A DNA stretch of 64,000 bases from Lenzites betulinus (lineage: Eukaryota > Basidiomycota > Agaricomycetes > Polyporales > Polyporaceae): contig JABYQU010000021.1 in the NCBI GenBank assembly GCA_022264855.1, positions 494,867-558,866 on the forward strand. Reading direction: 5' to 3'. Made by a program: the position numbers and the translations under genes. Positions within the stretch are counted from its first letter, which is position 1. Each line of letters begins with the position of its first letter. The notes under the pieces were generated by a model. That model was not told where the DNA came from. It saw only the letters and a program-made list of their open reading frames with translations, and did not search any database. Shown here in pieces: positions 10,590 to 23,392 of this stretch.

Positions 10590-12532
10590 ATCAGTTCTGC
10601 GAATTCGAGCCTAAGTTGATGTTGGGACACACCGCGAGGGGCCAGCCTCCGCCATGTCGACGCAACAAGGCTTGCCATCTGAGGTTGAGTGGGAAACAGA
10701 GCACGCCTGAGTAGACATCGTCAATATTGCAGACGCTCTCCTAACATGCACGGCACTTGCCTGAAAGAAAAACGTCGCGCTCCGTGTCGTGGCAGGTGCG
10801 GTCAACGCAGAGTGCAAGAGCCACAGACGGGCGCAACGCCCGAGAGACCTCCTCCTGCTTTAAACCTTAGGCTCGGGCGCAACCAACGATGCCGGCCGGC
10901 GCGATGCCATGCGAGCAACAAGATGGGCCGCTCGCCAGGGTCCGCACCACTCCATACCGCGACTGCGCGATGCGGGAAATGCCACCGAGCCGCTTCTTGA
11001 GAAAGTGTCTCGGTCTATGACAACCTGTGAACAGGATCATGGGAAGACGTGCCACAGAGTATGCGCCACCGCGGGCCCGTCTGTCACCGACGGTTCTGGC
11101 TTCAGTATTGCGCCGTGCCAGTGGTAAAACGTCCACAGGTATTTGATGGCCATTGTGAATATGTGGGTTACGGCGACTCGTACACCCAGATGCATGACTG
11201 ACCTTGGAAAAAGTAAACCTATGACCGCACAACCTCATGACTACGGCAACAGTTCAACTCACGGCGCTTCTACAGTGCCTCCATGGGAATATGGGTCCGC
11301 TTGCAACTATCAAGGCGTTGAGGCCGGCGCACCTCGGAGACCGTGGCTGCCATGTCGACGGCTCCTCCAATACATTGTCGGTCTTGGAAGTATCTTGTAC
11401 GCCGAATGAACAGCCTTCCGTACAGCATCTGCCACGTTTGAGAGATGGTCAAAAGACTATGTTCGTAGCGCAGGGTGTGCGATGGCGTTGACTTTGGGCA
11501 GTGTGTGATAGATGCATGATGAGAAGGGACTTGAAAGAGCCCAAGAGGTTGTTGCTGTGAAAGATAAGATTAGATCATTGAGGCACGTTACAAGTCATAC
11601 TTGTCAAGCCAACGGCCCTCTTCTTAATGGCTCGGAATTATTCGGGTTAATCTTGACATGGACCTGGGGATGGGGAACTTCAATGACCTTTGGTCAGCGA
11701 GAGGCATGAACAGCGCGTATTGGGCTGACCTATAACCAACTTTACTTCGATCGGAATAGCAGTACATCATTCAACATGACATGAGAGGCCGAGTGTTGAC
11801 GATGACCGTTTCCCCGCCAACGAAAGACTTCCCAACCAAAAACAGCACGAACGCGCCCACATCCATGTGTGACCCAGCCGCCTCCACGCCGGAAAGCACA
11901 GGTATCCCGGAACGTAAAATGGGGGAACTGGCCAGTGGTGTCCGCGCGTCCTTGCTCCGACAACTCCGTGAGGAAACACTGACACACTAGATGCGATGCT
12001 ATCAACGTGGATACTGGAGGGAGCAGCTCACGTGCAAGGGAGTGTTGCGCGCGCAATCGCGAACTTGAAGAACCTGTAAGGCGGCGGTTGAGCATGCAGT
12101 ATCCTGTCCGAGAGGCATCGTAAAACACGTTGTATACTCGGTCAGGGTGGGCATGGCCCGCACCTCTGTCCTCACTACGGCTCGGAGGGAAGCCTGAGCA
12201 AAGCTAATGATGCGGTCAGCGCACTATGACACCTCCCACATCACTAGAGAACACTCACCGTCCAATCTATGGGCCCAAATTATCGTATGGCTCACATTAT
12301 CGTATGGCTGATATCTGGAGCGAAGGGGATAACAGTATTCAGTGACGAGGATTCGTTGAGTAATCCCCAGATGTGCAGGTGTTAAATCTGTTGCATTAGC
12401 GGGAGCACGTAATATGCATATATCGATGTTACAGTACTGGTACTATGTTACATGACACGGGGTGCATGTGTGCATATATCCACTTCCACGCACCTCCCAC
12501 CTCGAACCCGGAGAGGGGAGACGCGCATCCCA
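10590..12532. other. unassigned region with 5' part of the membrane-protein gene and a 14-bp direct repeat
   Basis: The proximal part probably contains the first exon(s) of the preceding minus-strand gene. Further on, minus-strand open stretches (10867-11238, 11742-12128) show no recognisable domain. A 14-bp direct repeat (attatcgtatggct) occurs at 12279-12292 and 12296-12309. Confidence 0.4.
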
Positions 12533-14299
12533 CTACGAGTGCGCGCTCAATACCTCGTAGTACGCAGCGTACTCCTCCGGCGACATCGCGTCTTGGTGCT
12601 CTTCCGTGACCTGCGAGAGTGGTATTGACTCCCCGTTCACTGGGTGCATCTCATCAGCATCGCATGGAAGTCGGCAAACGGGCTGCACAACTCACCAGAA
12701 ACCATCGGGTCGTCATCCATCGCCATACCGTTCGCTGACGGAAGCATCTCAGCCTCAATGCCGTTCGTGTATGCCGTCGCCGTCAGCTCGACCATGTCAT
12801 CGACGCGCGGCATCTTCGGGGTGCTGTTTCCGGTCCCGATATCGTCGCGTGAACGCGAGCGTTTTCGGTATTCGTTCAGCGAGTCGAGGTACTCGATCGA
12901 GGGCTTTACGTCCTCTTCCCCACCGAACCCGTTGAGTCCTGGCGTGGCTACGCCGGACGCTGGAGTGGATGCCGCCAGAGAGGCGTAATACTGGTCGTAG
13001 TCTGTGTTTCATCAGGGTCAACGAAGGGGGGTACTGTGATGCTTGGGACGTACAATCTGCCTCATCGGCCTGTACTACTACAGGCTTCACATCCTCTCCA
13101 TTAGGGATGAGCGGCGGCCCCTGGACCGCCCCCAGACCCCTTAGAATAGCATCGTTCGAGCTCGGGAGCCTGTTGGGGTCGACCCCCGATGTCACTTCAG
13201 CCCGGGCGCTCTCCTTGACACCCAAAGCCGTGAGATCGCCCGATATTGTGCTCTGCAAGTGCCACAGCGGTAGCGCGTTCTGCTGTCGTTTCGCGGCGGC
13301 TTCGCGGTCGCGCTCGAGACGCGCCGTCTCCTCGTCTTTGTCCACCGATAGAACGACACCGATCGTATCACCTTGACGACCGTCCCCTGAAGAACCAGCG
13401 ATTTTGAGTCCGCCATCGCGAGAGGCAGCCTTCGCACGCTCCTGCTCGGCAAGATGGTTCTTGATCCAGACGGCCACATCGAACCTATCGGAAGCGGGAT
13501 GAACGGAGGAGGATAAAGACGTTGCGAAACGACGTACGCAGGGAGCACCATGTCCTCCGTCTTGCGCAGGCCCTCGAGGATGAACCGCATCTGGCGATTG
13601 AACCGCTGCATGCGATCCTGGCTCCCGACCACGTTCTCCGCGTTCTCGTTGTCTATGAGCTCGGCACTACAGATATCGCAGTCGAAGGTGTGCTGCACAG
13701 GATTGAAGAGGCGGTCGACCTCGAGTGGCTGGAAGGACTTGTGGCATTGCGGACATATGTAGCCTTTGCTGTCAAGCTCGTTCCGGAGACCCTGGTCGAT
13801 GATCCGCCGCATCTCGGCCATGCGCCACTTGACGACATTACAGAAGTTCTGGTAGTCGATGTAGAAGTATTGACGGCCAACGGAGCGCTGTGCGCCCTCT
13901 TTGAGCTCGTTCTGGCGGTATCTTCAAGTGGCAACACGACGGTTGGAGGACCAACTCGTGAAAAAGAATATAGATACGTACATGCGAACGAGCCTGTGGC
14001 CCTCGAGCGTCGCCATGATCTTGTTCAGCTCCTTGAGCTGCAAGCCCATCCGGCCGGCCAAATCGTCATCCTTTAGACTGTGGCGCGTGAGCGATCAAGC
14101 GTATATGATATTCCCGCACAATCTCCCACCCCCACACTTTTTACAGCTTCATATCGCTCGAGCAAGCGTATACTTACACTGGATGACGGACGAGCTGATC
14201 CATGACAACAGTGAACCTGGGTTCGTAGAATGCCCTTGAAACATGTTGCACTAGAAGACGGAGAGTCTCTTGCTCGTCCTTCAACAGGCCTGCCGCCAT
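12533..14299 (-). CDS. TFA1: transcription initiation factor TFIIE subunit alpha
   Basis: Six exons: 14178-14299, 13982-14077, 13538-13921, 13054-13484, 12696-13001, 12533-12639; 481 residues. The winged-helix N-terminus is recognisable (AFYEPRFTVVMDQLV, then LKDDDLAGRMGLQLKELNK and RQNELKEGAQR). The four-Cys zinc ribbon follows at about residues 126-165 (CPQC, then CDIC). Acidic and charged regions occupy the C-terminal half. TFIIE alpha recruits TFIIH to the RNA polymerase II pre-initiation complex in the nucleus. The length is close to fungal relatives. The start is set by the ATG of the exon encoding MAAGLLKDEQETLRLL; all junctions keep frame. Confidence 0.95.
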
Positions 14300-14667
14300 C
14301 GGAGGCCACAGTGGCCGCAAAGAAGACAGAAAGCCGCGAGAGCAACGATATAACAAGCAGCAGTGATCGTGGTTGTGAGTGAACCGCAAATCTGATTAGA
14401 CGCCCACGAACGTTCATTAATGAATAAAATGATACTGCGTATAGTAGTAGTAGTATCAGTAAGTGACTTATAATTAGTAAGCGAAAGTGAGAAGTGCAAA
14501 AGAAACGTTATGTGCTGCATCCAAGCTGCACCGACGACCAAACAATGCACGAATTGTGTATTGTACAATATATTATACACAGCGGCGCGTCATATGATAT
14601 CATACACAAGCAAGCAACGATACAATGTGCCACGATCCGCCCGCCTAGACCGTCCAAAGCCCCAACG

Positions 14668-16211
14668 CTACTTCCCCGTCTCCTCATCCTCAAGTTCGAA
14701 CGCGGTGCATCGCACCGCCGCAAGCCACTGGGAACGCTCCGCCTCCTTCCGACAAACTACACTGTTTCCCGCACCCATGCACTTCCCGTTCGCGCACGCG
14801 GACACTGATCCTCCGCCACGCTTGCGGAACATCATACCGCTAGACAGGCCAAACCCTCCCGCGGCCGGACCTCCGACCGTGAATTGCGGACTGGCGGGGT
14901 CCGGGATGCAGCCGGCCCCTGGTAAGCACGGGAGCAGGGTGGGAAGAGTTGTGGGCGAGGAGCCATAGGTGACGATACGGATCCGCTGGGCGGCAGACAG
15001 CGTGGGGGACAAAAACGAGAGGACGTGCAATTGTAGCTCCGTCGGGAGCCGCATGAAGGGGAAGTGGGGCTCGGGCGAAGAGGATAACGTGGATAGAGAG
15101 TAGGGTTCGCCGATCGAGGAGAAAAGTGTGTTGGCGGAGATCTGGACGCATGAGCACGACTCAGAGCACGGAGAGACGATGGCAGTAGAGGGCGCTGCGT
15201 CGCGGGCCTTCGGTCGGAGGAGTAGGAGGCGCGAGTAACGGAGGAGTGCTAAGGCTTCTTTCTCTACCATATACTTCAATGTTGAGTTCCGGGCTAGCGA
15301 CCGTTTCAGGTCGGTTTCGACATCCTGCCATCGACCATGGAAAACGTCAACGCTCTCCTCTCCTGCGGAGAAGTCGCTGTCTTCAGGTTCTTTCGACAAC
15401 CCGGTGGTGTAGAGCTCCATTCGCAAGAGCGTGTAATTCGCAAGGCGGATAGCATGAACAAGGGACCCTACGCCCCGAACGCGAAGCTGATTTCCGTTGA
15501 GTTTGAGCGCGTGAAGGCGGCATCGGGGGGACGTCAAATATTCCGAGAGGTAGGGCGCAGCGGCCTGTGAGAGGCCGCATACGGAGAGGTTTATCTCGCG
15601 GAGATAAGGTGCGTCGAGAAGAGGTAGAAATTGAGCCAGGAATGCATCCGTGAGTAGGTCGTTGTTGGCTAATGAGAGGGTTTCTAGGCGAGACGAATTG
15701 AGGGCCAGTGCAAACACAATAGCTACATTCGGCTCTCCAACGAAGACGTTCTGGTTTTGTTATCAATAATGAACCCTAGAACGATGGGTTTATAAAGCAC
15801 TCACGTTATGGAGGAAAAGCTCCCTCAATGTGATGTTCTCTTGGACGTACCGACTGATGGCGAGAAGTCCCCGGTTCCCTATACCATTCCGGTTGAGGCT
15901 AATCTCCCCAATCTTGTATTTCCGACCTGCGTCCGAGGATAGAAAGCCGAAAAGCTCTTCACAGCCCTCGTCGCCGAGGGAATTGCTCCCGAGTATGAGC
16001 TTCGTGACAGACCGCCGAGAAAGCATGTCCTTAAGGACTTCCTGTGCCCCTGCATCTTCTTTTAGCAAAAGGAAGTTTGTTCGTTTGAATAAAACACACC
16101 ATTGACAGACGTCAGACCTGCATCTATACTCTCGATATGGCTCCGCGCGGCAAGAGAAACTTTGGGTGCTCCCGAGCGTTGAATAAAGCCATTCAAGACG
16201 AAGGATTGCAT
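14668..16211 (-). CDS. leucine-rich-repeat (RNI-like) protein with C-terminal F-box-like motif
   Basis: Three exons: 16100-16211, 15805-16058, 14668-15750; 482 residues. The N-terminal two thirds holds ribonuclease-inhibitor-type repeats, for example VTKLILGSNSLGDEG, IGEISLNRNGIGNRG, LETLSLANNDLLTD and LREINLSVCGL. From about residue 350 an F-box-like stretch appears (RLPTELQLHVLSFLSPTLS), followed by a Gly/Cys-containing tail. This is unusual, as F-boxes generally lie N-terminal to the LRRs. It may be a substrate adaptor of an SCF ubiquitin ligase; the target is unknown. The start MQSFVLNGFIQRSG is the only ATG that opens the correct frame through the first donor. Confidence 0.85.
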
Positions 16212-16732
16212 GCTTCTTGTGGCCCTCTGTCCCCTACGTCTTCGTTATCGTTGTCGTCGTAGGTATGGTATATCAAGACGTGTCGGTCATCAACATAAGA
16301 GGGATAAGAGGGGCCCGAAAGGAGCTGAAGAAAGTAATTAAGTACAGGGAAGTGTTGGTAAGCGCCGAATACCGCTGCCGCTACTACGCGCACTTAGGGC
16401 GCTTAAAGATATATTATGAAGCTTTCCTCTATATCTACGACTTGAAGTAGTCAATGTGTACGGCACGTTCGGACTTCGTGCTGCGTGCTCGTGGCTAAGC
16501 CTTTCCCATGCACTTTATCAGATAACGTCCGCACATCCGCAGTTGAGATAAGCCCTAGGGCCTACAGGCTACCGGTCGGATCTCCCGGCATCATTGCCAG
16601 CCCATGCCAGTGAAGCCACCTGGGCCGTACTACCTGAGGCCTGAGGGCCGTACACACTGGTGGTTTGCAAAATGCCCAGCCTGTTACACATCGTGTAGAT
16701 GCAATGTAGATGATAGCGCAAGTGACTCTGAA
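16212..16732. other. intergenic, nothing recognised
   Basis: Upstream of the LRR gene and downstream of receptor gene B. No coherent coding stretch. Confidence 0.5.
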
Positions 16733-18531
16733 TTACACCCACGAAGTCGCCTCCATGACCTGCTTCGCCCCACGCAAATCCGCGTCCGAGTCTGGACCTT
16801 CATCGTCCATCTCTTCACCTGCCACGCTCCCCTTCTCCTCCATGTGATCCATCATATCATCATCTGATTCGTGCGACCCGACGGTTACTGCGCCGCCCAT
16901 CGTGTCGAGAATTCCTGGCCGGAAGCACAACGACGTCATCGGAGAGGATGAGAACCTCGTGAGGTCGATCTCCGAAGAGCTCTCCCCCGGCCAGGCTTTC
17001 TCTTCAAGCTGGGCGCGCTGGTCCCGGAGGTTGAGGAGGAAACGCGCCATGAGAATCGCGCTCAGTCTGCAGGATTAGACGGTGGAATTAGTTCTGATAC
17101 GAGATACGGCGAATGAAGGCGAAGGACGGGACCGTACGTTACAATCAGGTCGTTCAGTAGATTCGTGCCCTGCGGTTCGGTAATGAGAATTTGACAGCCA
17201 TAGACTGTATGAAACCTTGTGTGAGCTTACTGTTGTTGTAATGTACACGATTGCACCCAAGTTGAGGGCGGAGATTGCCCTGGAAGGGTTGAGCACTTAT
17301 CATAGCTGTTTTGGCCTCAATGCTTACAGGAAGTATACAGTTCCTGGGGTGATAGTCTCAGTCTTGTCTCAATTGGATCACGTATAGAGCTCGGTATTAA
17401 TACGTACCGTCACGCAAAATTAACGCAGAGTAGTCGGCGCTGAGCTTTACTCTCCTAGTGAGTGAGTAGACTCGGAACGTCTTCATCCACGTTAAAACAA
17501 CGACGAGACCATCTGAGAGGATGGAGATTATACGCGTCGCTATCGATACTGCAGTCGTATTGGGCAAGGGTTAGCAAGGCCCAATTCATTCAAACGATCG
17601 TCAGGGGACGCTAACGCACGACTGCAACATGTCAGTGTTAGTAGATGCATTTCATCGTAATATAAAGCACGTCACGAACGTTTTGTATGCCTGCGCAGTC
17701 ATCGCAACTGGCGCAGACTGACATGTATAGAGCCTGGTGGGTATGATGTAGGCCGCTGACGCAGCGCGGAAGAACTGATACATGATTCAACACACAAACA
17801 ATCTCACCGCGATGGCGGGAGGCCAGGAGAAATACGAACCAAGTTTGCGAACGCGGGGAATACGCCCATGAGCATGATGAGCGCGAGCAGCCGAATGTCA
17901 CGATTCCAGAGAGCATACACCCGGATAGCCGCGATAGCTGGGCAGTATTAGTATGGCATCTTGTCAGGGAGAGCTACATGGACTTACAAGAGAGTACGGT
18001 GATCAATGCGGAAGTAGTCACAGCTTGAAACCACAATATCGTGTTACAACTGGACATGGTCAGATAGCGGTTCGCCAGACTGACTCCACGCATGCTCACC
18101 TCTACAAGAGGGATCAGTATTGTGGATGTAACGCGTAGAGGGAATACTCACTGCAGGATCGCGAATGGGGTATAAACCTATTATAGCAAAGATACGGTTG
18201 AGGAGCATGAAATATCGTGTCATGACGAAGAGCGCGGTGGCCCCCGACGGATCGCGTTTCCAGATTTGCTGCACCTCGAGCCGGATGGTGATGATATGCT
18301 CGTAAAATGCCAGTGCTGATGATGTCGCATGATCAGTAAGGCTCCTAAAATTCCTCCACACAGCAACGAGAAGCCAGGGAAGGGTACGTACTGGTTGCCG
18401 CGCACGAGATGAAGAACGATCTGTAATTCCATAGTTAGGCTCGGCAATCTGCATCTACATGTCTGAACCACTCACAGATCTGCATCCCGTAACACTGGCC
18501 ACAGGTGTGCCAGAGGATCTCCCTGCGACAT
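16733..18531 (-). CDS. DUF6533-type seven-helix membrane protein, gene B
   Basis: Thirteen exons in my model: 18476-18531, 18392-18420, 18152-18315, 18100-18101, 17988-18049, 17840-17937, 17680-17774, 17620-17621, 17408-17548, 17328-17343, 17231-17279, 17138-17169, 16733-17066. They sum to 1080 nt (359 residues) in one frame. Marks: TTLAFYEHIITIRLEVQQIW, ATALFVMTRYF, AIAAIRVYALWNR, ISILSDGLVVVLTWMKT, LILRDGTVYFL, AILMARFLLNLRDQ, then an acidic cytosolic tail. Two exons are 2 nt (AG and TC). The intron before the second carries a textbook branch site (TACTAACAC). Exon lengths 62, 98, 141 and 16 are identical to those of genes C and D. A putative receptor with unknown ligand. Confidence 0.88.
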
Positions 18532-19505
18532 ATACTCTACAATGAAAAGCAAGATGCGGGACAGAGGTCCCCAGACCTCCAGCAGCTCTATGCAGTCTCG
18601 AGCGTAGTTCGCGCAGCCTTGTGACTCGTGAGGTCCGAGAAGCTGACTGTAGAATGCGCTTGTGCGCAGCGCGAAAGTGGGGTCCTGTCATGAAACATTA
18701 TCGTCAGCCATTCGGTACAGTATACCGGACGTCCCGGCAGGCAGATCCTAGCGCGTTACATGTGATCGCTTACTCACTTTGTGGTCCCTCTGCAAGCGTC
18801 AGGCCCGGCCTGAAGTCGGCGTTCCTATGGGGGCCCTGCTAAGACTGCACAGGATGACCACGTTTTCCACGGGGTATTCAGAACGTGTCAAGACAAGCAA
18901 CCGGACGTAGAGATACTGAGTTGGACCAGCCAGCAAAGGTTGGAAAGAAACGTGAAGCAGCCCGCTGCGTTGAACTCGGAGCACCAGGCTCTTGGAAGGT
19001 GGGCGCGAAGGTAACAGAAGCTCTCGCAGAGGGCTTCCTCCAAGACGTCCGTAGCTTCCAGGGGAAGTTGGCTTCTCCGCAGGTCCGTCGCCATCGCAAA
19101 TACAGCATGTCGGGCTGTACAGATGCCGGAAACTGTGATGGCGATGCCGGAGTATAGGCAGCTGCTACATCTGCCCGAACGCGTCAGTGATTGTTGATTG
19201 CACAGCACAAAATCACTCAGCTTGGCGGCTGTGGCTGGGTCAGATCAATGTCATTGTCGGTGCCTGTGGATGAATGCCCTGTGATGCGCCCTAATGTTCA
19301 GTCACTTCAGTGGGCACAGTGCCAGTGAATGAAATACAGCGGCTTCGGATGTTGAACGAGCTGGATACCCGCTCTCAAGCATACAATAAGGTCGATGTAC
19401 AAATATATGAATCGCTGAAGTCGAATGCATGGAAAAAGACGAGAGATCTCTACCGGATACTTTACACACTGCTCATCAAACAGCTATAATATACAAATGT
19501 CATTA
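18532..19505. other. intergenic, one unassigned minus-strand open stretch
   Basis: A minus-strand open stretch at 18888-19208 has no recognisable domain. The rest is probably the 5' flank of gene B and the 3' flank of the next gene. Confidence 0.4.
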
Positions 19506-20345
19506 TCATATAGACCGTAAATCGTCTTGCGCATTACCCCCAACTTCCTGCCCTGTGACTTCCACGGCGCCCTCGAGCCGAACGCTGGTGATGCCTAGAG
19601 CGTATTGCGGCACGCCACCCTCGCTGTGCCGCAGCGTGGGCATTGCAATAGCCAGCACCACGCGGAGATGTACCGGGTCTAGAATTGTAGGCGCCTGTGC
19701 AGTAGGCTGCGCGACAGGAGGTAGAGATGGCGGTGACGGCGGGGAAAGGGCGTGGCGTCCCGAGGGGCGGATTTGCGATACGAAGTCGTGCACTCCGATG
19801 GCAAACGGTCGTAAGAACCCTGACGGTACGTGTGGGAGGGGATCGTTGGGCAATTCGTCGGGGCTAGGCTGAGGTTGTAGCACGCTAGCCTCCGGCACAG
19901 GAGATGTACTCTCGTGTTCGTCCTTGGACACATGGATGGGCTAATATGAAGTGATAAGGTTTATTTTTGAAGATCTTGACGGCACCCGGAGGTAGGAACT
20001 CACCATGATGTGCTGCCAATCATCACTTGCAGGCTTCGCGAGCACATCGAACAGCTCCGGTTTCGCCCCAAACTCCTGCTCCCGCCTCCGCCTCTCGGCC
20101 ACACCTAGGAATAGCGGCTCCATCGCGAACGTGCGGCCGTCGTCCCAGGCCCATGGTCCAGTTCCTGCGGGTTCCCACATCCCAGCCCTGCGCCTGCTGG
20201 CGACGACATAGCGGCGCATCGCGAACATGACGAGGAGGCCTCCGACGAACAAGCCAATGGCGAGGAAAGCAAGGATCAGTGCGGAACTGCCGGAGGTGAG
20301 AAACGTTGAGCTTCCGCCGCCGCTGCCCCCCTCGTCTGAGGCCAT
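19506..20345 (-). CDS. small one-pass membrane protein with IAMP tail motif
   Basis: Two exons, 20004-20345 and 19506-19940, give 258 residues. A short Gly/Ser-rich N-terminus lacks a signal peptide and is followed by one membrane helix (ALILAFLAIGLFVGGLLVMFA) with a basic stop (RRYVVASRRR). The cytosolic tail is acidic and Pro-rich. It ends with a conserved motif (LDPVHLRVVLAIAMPTL, then QYALGIT) that recurs in the protein at 26.3 kb. I know this as a frequent uncharacterised type in polypores. It is transcribed divergently from RRP46 over a 330-bp shared promoter region. Confidence 0.75.
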
Positions 20346-20675
20346 GATGCTCTACTTGTTGAGGCGATGAAGCAAGAGGAGGCGATATATAGGCGTAAAC
20401 GGGTGACGCCCGGAAGCCTGCGGGCGTATTACGGACGTGCTATCATGAAAGCGCTATGGAAGCCCGAGAGAGACTCGGAGGTCCTCACAGCCGCAATATT
20501 ATTGTAAGCAAAGTCCGCGTTTCTCGGGCAGACCCCGTGCATTTGGCGCGTCCATTTAAGCGCTCGCGGCTCGGGTACAGCGGGCGCTACATCTCGCTGC
20601 TCACTTTGCTTCATTACTTCCACCGCGTTCCTTCTTGCATTCGCAACGCCGTCTGTTCAAGTAGAACACAAGAAA
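20346..20675. promoter_or_regulatory. divergent promoter region
   Basis: Lies between two start codons facing away from each other (20345 minus, 20676 plus). A TATA-like gatatata block sits at about 20384-20391, some 40 bp upstream of the minus-strand ATG. Confidence 0.45.
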
Positions 20676-21592
20676 ATGTCTTCAGCACTCGCAATACGGC
20701 CGCGTGGGAGGCGCCCAGAACAGCTGAGAGACTGTTCTATAGTGTACGAAGGTTTGGATAGAGTAGATGGCTCCGCGCGATTTAGCTTTGGTGAGTGTCT
20801 CGAAGTCACCTAGGCACGCTTGCAAACAGACTTATATGCGCGTCCATAGGGTTCACAAGCTGCCTCAGCTCAGTCTCTGGACCGATAGAAGTGCGCCCGA
20901 CGCTTGAGAACCCCTCACAAGCCACGCTCGACATCCAAATTCGGCCGCTCGCTGCCATCGCAGGCACCGACTCGAAAGCACTCTCTGCGACCCTCAAATC
21001 CATCTTCTCCCCCGCGTTGCTCCTCTCACGTCATCCGCGAACCCTTGTTCAAATTGTTGGCCAGGCACTGTGCGGCACCGACAGTGGAAACGGCCTTGGC
21101 AGCGCCGGACGCGGTTGGAATGCGAGTCTCACGGCGAGCCTCATCAATGCGACTACAGCTGCATTCGTGAATGCTGGTTCGGTTCCTATGAAGGGGGTCG
21201 TATGTGCTGTTGCTATCGGCCGTCTTCAATCCGAGTCGGAAGGTCCGATCCTTATACTCGACCCGGAGGAAACAGAACTACCGCGCCTTGCAGGAAGCGG
21301 ATGCTTCGCCTTTCTGTTCTCTGCGGCATTATCTAGCTCTGCACCATTGTCTCCGAACTTCCCTCCATGCTCTTTGCTCTGGACGAATTACACTACTGCA
21401 GCACCGTTTGATGTGGCGCAACTTTCGAAGGCTCGCGAGTTGGCGGAGGAGGGCGCGCGACAGGTGTGGCTGAAGTTGAAGGAAAGTGTGGGATCGTTGG
21501 ATATGTCCGCCGTGTCCAAGGTCGAAGTCAAACCACAACTTGAGGATCACCCGGGCGCGATGGAGGTGGACGACGAAAAAGTCGAGATATGA
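20676..21592 (+). CDS. RRP46: exosome complex component RRP46 (RNase PH-like)
   Basis: Two exons, 20676-20790 and 20850-21592, give 285 residues. The RNase PH fold is recognised from the order DRVDGSARFSFG, SCLSSVSGPIEVRPTLENPS, IQIRPLAAIAGT, LLLSRHPRTLVQIVGQAL, NATTAAFVNAGSVPMKGVV and LILDPEETEL. It is a structural ring subunit of the RNA exosome (nuclear and cytoplasmic 3'-5' RNA decay). Eukaryotic members are normally catalytically inactive. The C-terminal helix is followed by an acidic tail (MEVDDEKVEI). The ATG at 20676 is the first in frame and gives a normal N-terminal length. Confidence 0.92.
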
Positions 21593-23392
21593 TGTCGCGT
21601 GAGTAAGCTGTGGGGCATTAATCATTTTCAACCTATCGCTTATTTAGCAGTGCGAAGGCGATCATGTAGGATTTATAGCCATGCGTGTACGCTTATATAT
21701 GCGCACATCATGAACCACGCGGTGTACAGAGGGACCCTGGATAGCCGCCGCTGGTCCGACGCTGGTGTGTATGTGCCGGTCACTGCCGCTTCACAGGCGT
21801 CGTGAACATTGATTTTCATCTCTCATTTCACTAGGCGCGACATATACACGGCAACCGTAGCGCTGTTCGCGCTCTGTCTCGGGAGCTGACATCCAAGCCG
21901 CACCAGAGCTCTATAATCCAAGGGCGCTCGACTATCATCTGCCACCCTATGCTGCTGCTCGATATTCTGTCGCCGCGCACGGAATGCATGACTTCTTCTT
22001 AAACCCGGTGTCCCATAACCGACCGGCGCTGAAATTCGCCTAACGGTTCGTCCTGTAGATAGTCGTCATCTTCTTACATCCACCAGAGAATATTCCTCAA
22101 GTTAACTATCATTGGACTTCGTCACAGTCAGTAAGGGCACAGCACACCTGAGGCCGCGGTAACACGGTGAGCGAGTCGAGTTGGACAGAAGTCCGAGCCA
22201 CGAGTATTCACGAGGTTATATCTCAGATTGACTGGCGTTACTAGTGCATCGGTCATCATTGTGGGGCTTCTACCGTTCAGCGTTCACGCCGGCCTGCTAG
22301 GCCGCAGGAGTTTTACTCATGGTCATCGCATGTGCTGGCGGAAACCGTATCACCTTGAGCTCGCGTCAAAAGAGACCATCCCTACCATGTTTTGGGAACA
22401 CTGTGAAATTGAACTTAATCGCGCTCAACCTCACGGCCGTGCAAGGTTAGTCATCACAGCCTGTGTATAGAGACTGGAAATCGAGTAAGGCCTCTTGTCA
22501 CTTCTCAAATTGGAGCCAAAGTTAATATCTATCAGACGGGAACTACTCGCCTACAACCGATCTGTAAGCACCATGAATGGTCGGGCGGAGTGCCCGCGGC
22601 TCCCCGTAATCCTCAACATCGCATTTCGGCCACGAACGGTCTTCTAAGTAGACGATGTCTCGACACGATGCTCTCCATCGGAGACGATAGAATGTAGCTA
22701 CCTGCCAGCACCCGACGACAGACCAGGCCCGACAGGTTTTGAGCTAATCGACACTGTGTTATGTTTGGGGTGATATCGTACAAATGTCGGAGCATGCACT
22801 CCTCACAGGTCATCAGCCCACCGACATTGAATCCACCGGCGGTGCACAGCGCCCGGAGACAAGGCGGCGAGTGATTATGATGGGTTTGCAAGCACCGCCA
22901 AATTGCATGCAGGGCATCTCTAAGCCTCCTATGCTGATCTGTTTTAAATTGTAGATGCTTTTACTTTACCCTCAACCAGCATCCGCCACGATGTTAACCT
23001 CTCAAGTCAAGAAAATAATGAAGGTTTCAGCCCAAGCACGACGTGAACCTTTCGGTCTTTATCCTCACCGGCTTTGGGCCCCTACATTCCACGCCGAGTG
23101 AGGGGAGCGCCGTAGTGCGGCACGTTAACTTGCACAGGCTGTGCGACGCTTTTGCGGGGCGTTACGAAATTCGCATCATCGCAAGGCCGTCCTTTGCCCG
23201 GTATGGCTATGGTATAATAACGGTGGATGGCTTGACCACTGCGCCACCCATTCCTACTGTACGCGAACGATCTGTCTGTTCCTGTTCACGTCGTAAGTCA
23301 CTTCAACAAAGTGTGGATCCCTTTGCGCGGCTGATCTCTGCCACGATAGATCTTATTACCTTTCCTCTTTAATTCCTCTTCCTCTTCCTGTG
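21593..23392. other. 1.8-kb region without recognised gene
   Basis: Open stretches on both strands are short and have no domain I recognise. A pyrimidine-rich tract precedes the transporter start at 23393. Confidence 0.45.

Noticed and set aside
10867..11238. Minus-strand open stretch near the membrane-protein gene
   Set aside because: Could not be joined to the downstream exons in frame and has no signal peptide.
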